Assembly: GCA_049612785.1 (NCBI GenBank)
Contig: JBMZBW010000070.1
Span: forward strand, 1-14,190
Length of the DNA stretch: 14,190 nt
Direction of reading: 5' to 3'
Source: UBA7985 sp049612785
Lineage (GTDB): Bacteria > Pseudomonadota > Alphaproteobacteria > UBA7985
Positions within the stretch are counted from its first letter, which is position 1. The number at the start of each line of letters is the position of its first letter. Both the position numbers and the translations under genes were made by a program. Below are positions 8,514 through 14,190 of the stretch, in pieces. The notes under the pieces were generated by a model that was not told the origin of the DNA, searched no databases, and saw only the letters and a list, made by a program, of their open reading frames with translations.

Positions 8514-10274
8514 TCAGAACGGAAGAGTCGAGCCAAACCTGAGCGTCGTTTCCTCATCCGCCCGCTCTACCCGCGCAAAGGTTTCCAGCGCGCCGATATC
8601 AAGCTCTAAGCCAAAGGCAACATCTCGCTGTTGATCGTATTCCGCCAGCAGAGTTGCGCCGTTTACGTCGATTTCACCCGTGATCCACCAATAGAGCGGC
8701 GTCCCCGCAGGCGCAGCCTCTGGCATGCCGACCTGTGCTTCAACGGCGAACAAGGGGTTGTAGTATTCGGCTTCGATCCACCAGTTGTCGTCACTATCAA
8801 ATGCCAGAGCAAATCGCCCGTCCGACATGGATATGAGCGCAGCTTCGAGCTGCCAGGCATCCAGCGCCCCTTCTACGTCTGGATCGTAGAGAATGTCAGC
8901 AGCGACACTCACCCCGCCCAGATCCAGCTTTGCGCCGACAATTGTGTTGAGCGCTCGTGTTCCCGGATTGGGCGTGACCGCAGCTACACCGGTAATCCCA
9001 AACATTGAAGTGTCAGCCGAAAGCACCAGCGTATCATCGGCGGAAAGCGAAACGATATCCGCCCAATGCCCATCGCTGTCGATAACGCCGCTTTCGCCGT
9101 CGGTGCTGATGGTCAGCTTGCCAAAGCCGCCTTCCACGTAAATGGATGCCCCGGTTTTCCCAAGAATTTTTGAGGACGGCTGCATAAAGGCGTGGGTGGT
9201 CCCCGCTTCCGGGCTTTGCTCCAGACAAATTGCCCCGATTACCATTTTCTCCGAGCTGCCAACGGTACGAACCTCAGCAAACGGACCAGCATAAACTTTG
9301 GCGTTGTTTACTTTTCTACCCGATAACTCTGCAGTACCCGGACTGAATAGGACAGTAGCAGAATCGCTCGCCGTGCTTTGCCAAGCGATCAGCGGATATG
9401 AAGCCGTCTTGGGGGTTCCCACCATGTTTGGGGTGATTTTGACGAGATCAAACCGCTTTTGAAAAACCGCCGCAGCTGTGCCATTGCCGCCGCCCTCTGG
9501 ATTGACGGAAATTCTAGCACCGATATCCGCAGGTGCCGCTACGGATACGGTGTTAGTGACTTCACCGTTCGCCCAGATTTGCCTTTTTGCGAGGAATTGA
9601 CCTGCCGCGACATAACCTCCGGCCCCACCAAAAACGCGAATTTTGTCTCCAACCTGCAAGCCATTACCCCGGGTGCTGTACAGATTCGGTGAACCTACGG
9701 TTGGACCAGCGGGAAAAGTGTCAAACCGCCCTTCCTGACCGTTCATCGTGTCGGCAAAGCGGCCGGCGAGCTTACAGACATTCTCCGCCATCCAAGGCAG
9801 AACCTGTAACTGCATGCCCGTGCGTGTGCCGTCCAAGGAGTGCCAATCGGAATTGATTTTGACAGCAACGATGTCTTCGTTCGAGACTTGCATCCCGCCC
9901 GAAGCGTTGAAGACGTGACCTTTCATGGCGGTTGGGCCCGGTACGACTTTTTTCGCGAGGTAATGCTCCTCGACCCCGCGAGGATCCGTACGGCTGTAAA
10001 GGTCGAATTTCAGCAAATCCAGCGTATTCAGCGTAATCTTGCCGCCGATGATGAGGCCAAAGTCTGTGCTGTGTTCAACGTTGATATTGAGGTTGGTGAA
10101 ATTGGTGTAGCTGAAGGCTTGGCTGTCCTTGGATAATCCAACAACAGCGGTGATACCCAAATCACCGCCAAGCGTGATATCGGTCTCGCCATAGGCGATG
10201 GTCCCGCAAGCAACCAGTATCGTTGATGCCGAAAAAAACAGCCGTCTCCGTGGCGTTCGCATGCTCTGCGTCAC
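8514..10274 (-). CDS. Porin-like outer-membrane beta-barrel protein with a large internal insertion
   Basis: The protein has about 586 residues. A basic n-region (RTPRRR) and a hydrophobic stretch form an export signal, with possible cleavage after 'AYG' before 'ETDITLGGDLGI'. The next strands ('FTNLNINVEHSTDFGLIIGGKITL') look like the start of a Gram-negative porin. The chain resumes this pattern only at 'GASIYVEGGFGKLTIS' (about residue 375) and ends in 'TTLRFGSTLPF', whose terminal Phe fits the BAM recognition signal. The roughly 275 residues between are Gly/Ser/Thr-rich with two cysteines (Cys167, Cys350). The start is uncertain: TTG 10289, GTG 10274 and ATG 10262 are in frame. I chose GTG 10274 because GGGGGA sits seven bases before it. 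The transported substrate cannot be read from the sequence. Confidence 0.72.
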   Translation of the reverse strand: MTQSMRTPRRRLFFSASTILVACGTIAYGETDITLGGDLGITAVVGLSKDSQAFSYTNFTNLNINVEHSTDFGLIIGGKITLNTLDLLKFDLYSRTDPRGVEEHYLAKKVVPGPTAMKGHVFNASGGMQVSNEDIVAVKINSDWHSLDGTRTGMQLQVLPWMAENVCKLAGRFADTMNGQEGRFDTFPAGPTVGSPNLYSTRGNGLQVGDKIRVFGGAGGYVAAGQFLAKRQIWANGEVTNTVSVAAPADIGARISVNPEGGGNGTAAAVFQKRFDLVKITPNMVGTPKTASYPLIAWQSTASDSATVLFSPGTAELSGRKVNNAKVYAGPFAEVRTVGSSEKMVIGAICLEQSPEAGTTHAFMQPSSKILGKTGASIYVEGGFGKLTISTDGESGVIDSDGHWADIVSLSADDTLVLSADTSMFGITGVAAVTPNPGTRALNTIVGAKLDLGGVSVAADILYDPDVEGALDAWQLEAALISMSDGRFALAFDSDDNWWIEAEYYNPLFAVEAQVGMPEAAPAGTPLYWWITGEIDVNGATLLAEYDQQRDVAFGLELDIGALETFARVERADEETTLRFGSTLPF

Positions 10275-10298
10275 CAGCTCGTCCCCCAACTCTTCACT

Positions 10299-10331
10299 TT
10301 TCTTTTTCTTTGGTCGTCAAAGATAAAGAAA
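10299..10331 (-). promoter_or_regulatory. AT-rich inverted repeat just upstream of the porin start
   Basis: Arms 10299-10312 and 10318-10331 are 14 bases each and pair at 13 of 14 positions around a 5-base loop (GTCGT on the + strand). On the minus strand the 3' arm ends about 25 bases before the porin start codon. No T-run follows on either strand, so it is not a standard terminator. It could be a 5' leader hairpin controlling porin translation or an operator palindrome. Confidence 0.5.
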
Positions 10332-10587
10332 CGCGGTCGAGGAGGCCTGATTAAAGCGATGAATCTTGTGGGTAATCGCTCATCTTTCCCCGTTCACTGA
10401 CGAGGCGCTCTCCTAAGGAAACTGGATTATTAGAATTTTAAGTTTATGCGACCGAAGATGAACGCATTAACGGGCTTTGGTATCGGTTGAGCTGTGGCGA
10501 TGGAGTGGGATTCGCTTAAAATCCGCCAATGTACAGGTCGATTCTCCGCGGGGCCGCACCAAAATCCGAATATTTGTGGAGTAAATT
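10332..10587. other. Intergenic stretch between ssrA and the porin gene
   Basis: No credible gene was found here. An AT-rich patch (about 10423-10448; minus-strand TAATAAT at 10432-10426) is the best place for a porin promoter, but I see no good -35 box. On the + strand, 10534-10561 resembles the 3' end of a tRNA (GGTCGATTC followed later by CCGCACCA) without a matching 5' half. A 10-codon minus-strand frame at 10383-10351 after a GGGGAAAG is most likely chance. Confidence 0.4.
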
Positions 10588-10794
10588 GGGCGTTCTGTTG
10601 CTAGGTGCCCAAGACCCCACCTACGCATGCTAGTGCGCAGGGATTCAATTTCACGAACTCAGCTGCTTACGCAGCAAGAGCAACTCGTGGAGCAACATAG
10701 TTGTTTGCAACTGTGTTTAAATGACCCGGTTACGCCGGAATCATCACGGGCAAAACAAACAGCTTTCAATGCACGTCGATCCTATTTCGCCCCC
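10588..10794 (-). ncRNA. ssrA: tmRNA coding piece
   Basis: The piece starts GGGGGCG and carries the D-domain analogue (GGATCGACG), the 5' strand of P2, the tag reading frame and a hairpin GCTGC-GTAA-GCAGC (10675-10662). The TAA stop of the tag lies in the loop of that hairpin, as in other tmRNAs. Further on, a 6-bp stem TAGGTG with CACCTA lies near the end. The 3' boundary is approximate. Confidence 0.85.
10667..10708 (-). CDS. ssrA: tmRNA proteolysis tag reading frame
   Basis: Thirteen codons from the resume codon GCA (10708) to TAA (10669-10667) encode ANNYVAPRVALAA. With the alanine supplied by the tmRNA itself, the added tag is AANNYVAPRVALAA. The 'AAN' start and 'LAA' end match bacterial ssrA tags; the 'LAA' end is the ClpX recognition part. 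Confidence 0.9.
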   Translation of the reverse strand, partial: ANNYVAPRVALAA

Positions 10795-10827
10795 AGCAAG
10801 GAACCAACTCACTCAGAATTGGTTCTT
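10795..10827 (-). ncRNA. Intervening spacer of the permuted ssrA transcript
   Basis: This 33-base spacer lies between the CCA end and the coding-piece 5' end. It contains a perfect 7-bp stem (GAACCAA with TTGGTTC) around an 11-base loop. It is expected to be removed when the pre-tmRNA is matured, leaving two separate RNAs held together by base pairing. Confidence 0.8.
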
Positions 10828-10905
10828 TGGTGGAGGCGCCGGGTACCGCCCCCGGGTCCGCAACATCTATTACCTGCTTGGTTTATTGCCATAGAGCGAG
10901 GCTCA
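10828..10905 (-). ncRNA. ssrA: tmRNA acceptor piece
   Basis: This piece carries the encoded CCA (10830-10828), the 3' strand of the acceptor stem, and a T-arm of five pairs (CCGGG with CCCGG). The T-loop is GGCGGTA, not the usual TTCRANY. Upstream is the 3' strand of helix P2 (GGCAATAAACCAAGCAG, from 10890) and a small hairpin GAGC-CTC-GCTC. The mature 5' end is unknown; 10905 is the predicted transcription start region. Confidence 0.85.
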
Positions 10906-10911
10906 TCTCTC

Positions 10912-10939
10912 AATATAAGCGTTTTCACGGCTCATGCAA
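10912..10939 (-). promoter_or_regulatory. Probable ssrA promoter
   Basis: TTGCAT (10939-10934) and TATATT (10917-10912) are 16 bases apart on the minus strand. The -10 box matches the consensus at five of six positions. The predicted start near 10905 fits the upstream end of the acceptor piece. The -35 box lies inside the first copy of the 53-bp duplication. Confidence 0.55.
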
Positions 10940-11020
10940 TTGGCTAGTGATACGGGGCTATGAGTGAATATGCGTTTTCACCAACCGCTGAATTGGCTAC
11001 TGCTAACGCCCTATGAGTGA
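10921..11020 (+). repeat. Imperfect 53-bp tandem duplication before thyX
   Basis: Copy 1 starts at 10921 and copy 2 at 10974. Over the first 47 positions 33 match with no gaps, in three conserved blocks: GTTTTCAC, AATTGGCTA and CTATGAGTGA. In copy 2 the last block is the thyX start (ATG at 11013). In copy 1 the same block supplies ATG at 10960. Copy 1 also contains the -35 box of the divergent ssrA promoter. Confidence 0.8.
10960..11016 (+). CDS. Possible 18-residue leader peptide overlapping the thyX start
   Basis: ATG at 10960 opens a frame MSEYAFSPTAELATANAL whose TGA stop overlaps the thyX start codon as ATGA. thyX itself has no visible ribosome site, so translational coupling is possible. 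The leader has only GGGG two bases before its ATG, a poor site. The frame may simply be a by-product of the tandem duplication. Confidence 0.25.
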   Translation: MSEYAFSPTAELATANAL

Positions 11021-11963
11021 CAAAACAGACCAAGCCCGCTCCGTCGACCTCGAGATCGAAGAACTTCGCGCTTTCACCCGACCCACGTCGCGTGTGACTT
11101 CCAGTGCGCTTGAGGATCGCCTTTACAAGATTTTCCCGGTTCTCGATCACGGCTTTGTTCGTGTGGTCGATTACATGGGCGATGATACATCGATCGTGCA
11201 GGCCGCGCGTGTTTCCTACGGGAAAGGCACCAAATCGGTTCGCAACGATGAAGGGTTGATCCGCTATCTGATGCGGCATCGCCATTCAACGCCTTTCGAA
11301 ATGTGCGAAATCAAGTTTCACATCAAACTTCCGATTTTCGTCGCGCGCCAATGGATCCGCCATCGGACAGCGAACGTGAATGAATATTCGGCGCGCTACT
11401 CGATGCTGGATCGGGAATTCTACATTCCTGCGCCCGAGCATCTGGCAGCCCAGAGCGAAGTGAACAATCAGGGCCGCGGCGATGTCTTGCGCGATGAAGA
11501 AGCCAACGATGTTCTTGAAATGCTCAAGGCCGATGCCGTGCGTTCCTATGATCGTTATGAAACCCTGCTCAATGAGCGGCAGGATGGCCGAATCATCAAC
11601 GATGATAAACAGGGTTTAGCGCGTGAATTGGCGCGAATGACTTTGCCGCTGTCCGCCTATACCCAGTGGTATTGGAAAGTCGATCTGCACAACCTGGTGC
11701 ACTTTCTGAGCCTACGCATGGATCCGCACGCCCAGTACGAGATCCGAGCTTTTGCAGATGTCATGTACGACATGGTGCGGGATTGGGTGCCGCTTACGGC
11801 GAAAGCGTTCGAAGATTACCGACTGAACAGTTTCTCACTGTCCGGCCCCATGGTTTCAGCCGTGCGGCGCATGGTCAGCGGGGAAAAAGTTACGGTGGAG
11901 AACTGCGGCATGTCCGCGCGGGAGTGGCGGGAATTGCAGGCTGCGCTGGGGCTGAGCGACTAG
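11013..11963 (+). CDS. thyX: Flavin-dependent thymidylate synthase ThyX
   Basis: This 316-residue protein carries the ThyX motif RHRX7S as 'RHRTANVNEYS' (residues 116-126), within 'FVARQWIRHRTANVNEYSARYSMLDREFYIP'. It also has 'YMGDDTSIVQAARVSYGKGTKS', 'RHRHSTPFEMCEIKFHIKLP', 'LARELARMTLPLSAYTQWYWKVDLHNLVHFLSLR' and 'HAQYEIRAFA'. ThyX methylates dUMP to dTMP with methylene-tetrahydrofolate, reduced FAD and NADPH, releasing tetrahydrofolate rather than dihydrofolate. About 35 variable residues precede the conserved core, as in other alphaproteobacterial ThyX proteins. No ribosome site precedes ATG 11013; the stop of a short upstream frame overlaps it. A CPBP protease gene follows after four bases. 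Confidence 0.96.
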   Translation: MSDKTDQARSVDLEIEELRAFTRPTSRVTSSALEDRLYKIFPVLDHGFVRVVDYMGDDTSIVQAARVSYGKGTKSVRNDEGLIRYLMRHRHSTPFEMCEIKFHIKLPIFVARQWIRHRTANVNEYSARYSMLDREFYIPAPEHLAAQSEVNNQGRGDVLRDEEANDVLEMLKADAVRSYDRYETLLNERQDGRIINDDKQGLARELARMTLPLSAYTQWYWKVDLHNLVHFLSLRMDPHAQYEIRAFADVMYDMVRDWVPLTAKAFEDYRLNSFSLSGPMVSAVRRMVSGEKVTVENCGMSAREWRELQAALGLSD

Positions 11964-11967
11964 AGCA

Positions 11968-12741
11968 ATGGTCGACCCGACCCAACCTAACCCTTTCCGA
12001 GCCCCGGCTTTCGGACCGGCAGACCATGGTTTGATGATCCCCGTCAGCCATGTCGTGCTGCTGCTTGCCATCTTGCTGTTGCTCGCACCGATTGCGGTGT
12101 TGGTGCAGGGGTTTGTGCTGTCTGTTTGGACCCCCGGCATTCCCAGCCACGGCACCATTGCGACCGAAGTTCTGATCAGCCTGATCCTGATCGCCGCCTT
12201 TTTCCTCATGGGATTGAGCCGACACTACAACTGGGAGCGCTTTGGGTTCTGGATGCCGGTGCGCACGGACTATCTCTTTGTCGGTGGCATCCTAGCGATA
12301 TCTATCTTTATCCAGCCTCTGTTCATGTTTGGCTTCGATACAGGCGGTGCCACGGACCTGCGGGATAAATTTTTTGCCGCTTATCACCCGCAAGGCGTTC
12401 TGATTTTTGAGCTGCTGGTTTTTGCAGCTCTGGTGATCCTCACGCCCTTGTTCGAAGAAATGGTTTTTCGCGGCCTTTTCTTTGGGTGGGCGCGGCAACG
12501 ATTGGGGTTCATTTCGGCAGCGATATTCAGTTCGCTGGTCTTCGCAGCCTTCCATGCGCAGTATGTTGACGCCTTGGGCTTGCACTGGGGCTTCAGAGCG
12601 CTGGGGATGATTTTCACGCTTGGTTTTCTGTCCGCATTGCTGTTTGAACGCACCGGCTCCTTGATTGCACCAACGCTGCTGCATGGGCTGTTTAACCTGC
12701 AGGCTGCGATTCCTTTGCTGTTGGATATTCCGCCAGCTTGA
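11968..12741 (+). CDS. CPBP family intramembrane metalloprotease (CAAX/Abi type)
   Basis: This 257-residue protein has several membrane segments (for example residues 26-52, about 67-82, 104-120 and 144-160) and all three CPBP motifs. These are EExxxR as 'EEMVFR' (163-168), FxxxH as 'FAAFH' (192-196) and HxxxN as 'HGLFN' (239-243), together forming the active-site set of the Rce1/CAAX-protease-like family. Bacterial members are largely uncharacterised. Known roles include processing of secreted peptides and self-immunity to bacteriocins, but nothing here points to either. The start ATG is four bases after the thyX stop, which implies cotranscription and perhaps coupled translation. hflK follows 88 bases later. 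Confidence 0.9.
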   Translation: MVDPTQPNPFRAPAFGPADHGLMIPVSHVVLLLAILLLLAPIAVLVQGFVLSVWTPGIPSHGTIATEVLISLILIAAFFLMGLSRHYNWERFGFWMPVRTDYLFVGGILAISIFIQPLFMFGFDTGGATDLRDKFFAAYHPQGVLIFELLVFAALVILTPLFEEMVFRGLFFGWARQRLGFISAAIFSSLVFAAFHAQYVDALGLHWGFRALGMIFTLGFLSALLFERTGSLIAPTLLHGLFNLQAAIPLLLDIPPA

Positions 12742-12829
12742 ATTACGACCCTGAGACCCCAAGTTTCGGGTTAAGCATGCGCCCCTGACCAAGGTGCGCG
12801 AACACTATCGACGATTTAGGGAAATCTTC

Positions 12830-14190
12830 ATGTCAGATTTGGGCGGCGATAACTCCAGCCTGCACCAGAATTCCAATGGCTCCGGTCCTTGGGGTGGCGG
12901 TGGTAACCGCGGCAACGGCGGCGGCCAGGGCCCTTGGGGTGGATCCAACAATACCGGCGGCAACCGAGGCAGCTCTGGGGGCGGACAAGGCCCGTGGGGT
13001 GGTGGCTCCAACGGCGGTGGAAATAGCAACAACAGTGGCGGCGGCAGCGGCAGCGGTGGTGGTACCAACGTTGAAGACCTGTTCAACCGCGCGCGCCGGA
13101 ATCTCGGCGGCGGTGGCAATGGCAGCGGTGGACGCCGCCAAGCGCCCGGCGGCTTCCCGCGGAACTTGCCATTGCCATTGATCATTCTGGGCCTGATTGC
13201 CGCCTTTGGTGTGATCTGGTGGAACGCAGGCGGTGTCCGCCTGGTATCCCCATCACAGCAACTGGTTGTTACCTTCTTGGGTCAGTATCAGACCACCAAA
13301 GGCGAAGGTCTGCAGATCCAGCCTTTGGCACCCTTGCAGCGGGGCTTCGTTGTAGAAGTTCTTCAGCAGCGCGAAACACCAGTGGGTGCCAATGGCGAGC
13401 GTGTCGACGTTTCCGCGATCATCGAGCGCCGGAACCAGCGTCTTGCGCAATCCAGCCCGCGCTCCAACTCCACCACGGAAACGCTGACCGAAGAAGACTT
13501 CGTCGAACCCAACGTGGTTCTGCAAGAGCTGCAGAACGAAACACGGGGCCGCTTGAACCAGAACCTGATGCTGACCAACGAAGGCAAGATTGCCGACGTG
13601 GACGTGAACGTGTTCTGGAACGTGAATAACGCACGGGACTTCCTGTTCAACGTGAAAGACCCTTCTGAAGGGTTTGGCGGCCTGAACTCGGTTGACCCGA
13701 CAGAAACCATCAAACTGGCCGCTGAAGCCGCGCTCCGCTCTGCCGTTGCGACGCGGGATCTGGACGAGGTTGTTGACCGTACCGGTCTGGCCATCGACAT
13801 TGAAACCCAGCTTCAAGCGCTGCTGGACGAATATGGGGCAGGGATCAACGTGGTCCGTGTTGACGTTCCTTACGCCCAGCCACCACTGGCGGTTCTGCCG
13901 TCTTACAACGCGGTGAAAAACGCAGAAAAGACCAAGAACGAAATCATCAACAAGGCCCAAGCNNNNNNNNNNAGGTACGGTTGACAAAGTTCTGCAGGAG
14001 GCAACGGCCTTTAAGAACGAAACCGTCGCAGCAGCGCGCGGTGAGGCGGAGCGCTTCACTCAGGTTCTATCGGCCTACCAAGAAGCACCGGATGTCACGA
14101 TTCAGCGTCTGTACCTGGACACCATGCAGGATGTTCTGACCAACGCCGACATGACAATCATAGACGAATCGTTGGGTGGAGATGCTTTAC
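12830..14190 (+). CDS. hflK: HflK, FtsH-modulating membrane protein; internal assembly gap, 3' truncated
   Basis: The N-terminus (about 108 residues) is Gly/Asn/Ser-rich with three 'GPWGG' repeats, as in HflK. A transmembrane segment follows (about 113-132, 'LPLPLIILGLIAAFGVIWW'), then the SPFH/Band-7 domain. HflK pairs with HflC and surrounds FtsH, tuning its proteolysis of membrane proteins. The start is ATG 12830, preceded by AGGGA; a GTG 12 codons upstream has no such support. Ten N at 13963-13972 break the gene. After the gap the correct frame is one base off the preceding frame and reads 'GTVDKVLQEATAFKNETVAAARGEAERF' to 'IIDESLGGDAL', typical HflK sequence up to the window edge. An extra stretch between residues 182 and 245 is longer than in E. 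coli HflK. Confidence 0.93.
13963..13972. other. Assembly gap (10 N) inside hflK
   Basis: The run of N is a placeholder of unknown true length. For hflK to stay open the missing length must be a multiple of three, which ten is not. By comparison with other HflK proteins about ten residues (near 30 bases, of the 'YRNxVVPxAR' type) seem to be missing. Confidence 0.9.

Larger units (their letters stand above)
10588..10905 (-). ncRNA. ssrA: Permuted two-piece tmRNA gene (alphaproteobacterial type)
   Basis: On the minus strand, the 3' acceptor end GGCGCCTCCACCA comes first (CCA at 10830-10828). A 33-base spacer follows, and then the 5' end GGGGGCGAAATAGGATCGAC (from 10794). GGGGGCG pairs with CGCCTCC in seven acceptor pairs including the G3-U70 wobble that alanyl-tRNA synthetase reads. 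This order, acceptor piece before coding piece, is the circular permutation known from Caulobacter and other alphaproteobacteria, in which the spacer is removed to give two RNAs. A second helix (P2) can form between CTGTTTG and TTTTGCC of the coding piece and GGCAATAAACCAAGCAG of the acceptor piece. The RNA rescues stalled ribosomes and tags their products. The outer ends are estimates: 10905 from the promoter, and 10588 from a 'CTAGCAACAGAAC' segment that I recall as typical of the coding-piece end. Confidence 0.92.

Noticed and set aside
10351..10383. Ten-codon minus-strand frame (MSDYPQDSSL) after GGGGAAAG, as a porin leader peptide
   Set aside because: It is too short to separate from chance, with no coupling to the porin start and no amino-acid bias.
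10460..10561. A complete tRNA-Leu-like gene on the + strand ending in CCGCACCA
   Set aside because: The 3' acceptor strand has no matching GCGGCCC 5' strand, the T-loop lacks a T, and the putative anticodon stem does not pair with a standard loop.
10627..10947. 106-codon plus-strand open frame in the ssrA region
   Set aside because: It lies antisense across the tmRNA acceptor and coding pieces, has no ribosome site or recognisable domain, and its sequence is explained by the RNA structure.
12794..12829. GTG start for hflK, 12 codons upstream of ATG 12830
   Set aside because: ATG 12830 has an AGGGA at a good distance and gives the usual MSDL-type N-terminus; the GTG extension is not HflK-like.
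12742..12829. Terminator or promoter between the CPBP gene and hflK
   Set aside because: There is only a short ACCC/GGGT pairing with no T-run, and no paired -35/-10 boxes.
12830..13150. Gly/Asn/Ser-rich low-complexity coding region as a repeat element
   Set aside because: It is the normal low-complexity N-terminus of HflK with GPWGG repeats, not an independent repeat.

Overview
The window reads as chromosomal DNA of an alphaproteobacterium. The support is an ATP12-type F1-ATPase assembly factor, an alpha-type SspB ending in the VVTLDAFRRK pattern, an RHH_4 ribbon-helix-helix protein, a ThyX/HflK neighbourhood, and above all a circularly permuted two-piece tmRNA gene of the alphaproteobacterial type. 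I cannot place it to genus. A run of ten N near the right end marks a scaffold gap, so this is probably a draft or metagenome assembly.

Left block (1-5529, + strand): the 3' part of an ATP12 gene, then pccB (propionyl-CoA carboxylase carboxyltransferase subunit, TTG start), then a 1085-residue AsmA-family envelope protein. Middle block (5513-7889): a small RHH_4 protein (-) and an uncharacterised 'VDWSAAS' protein (+) start almost back to back. That protein converges on a minus-strand gene for a serine hydroxymethyltransferase homologue with several altered active-site positions. The SHMT-like gene lies 12 bases behind an SspB-type ClpXP adaptor gene. Next on the same strand is a porin-like outer-membrane protein with an apparent large insertion.

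The stretch 10275-11012 looks empty of genes but is not. It holds the permuted ssrA gene on the minus strand: acceptor piece, a 33-base hairpin spacer, then the coding piece with tag ANNYVAPRVALAA. It also holds a probable ssrA promoter, an AT-rich inverted repeat just before the porin start, and an imperfect 53-bp tandem duplication that ends in the first codons of thyX. A 106-codon open frame over ssrA is spurious.

Right block (11013-14190, + strand): thyX, a CPBP-family intramembrane protease four bases later, and hflK, which is interrupted by the N gap and cut by the window edge. Several genes share a protein quality-control theme: ssrA tags stalled products, SspB delivers tagged proteins to ClpXP, HflK modulates FtsH, and the CPBP protein is a probable membrane protease. 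ThyX and the SHMT homologue share the folate one-carbon theme. No CRISPR array, insertion sequence or prophage gene was seen.
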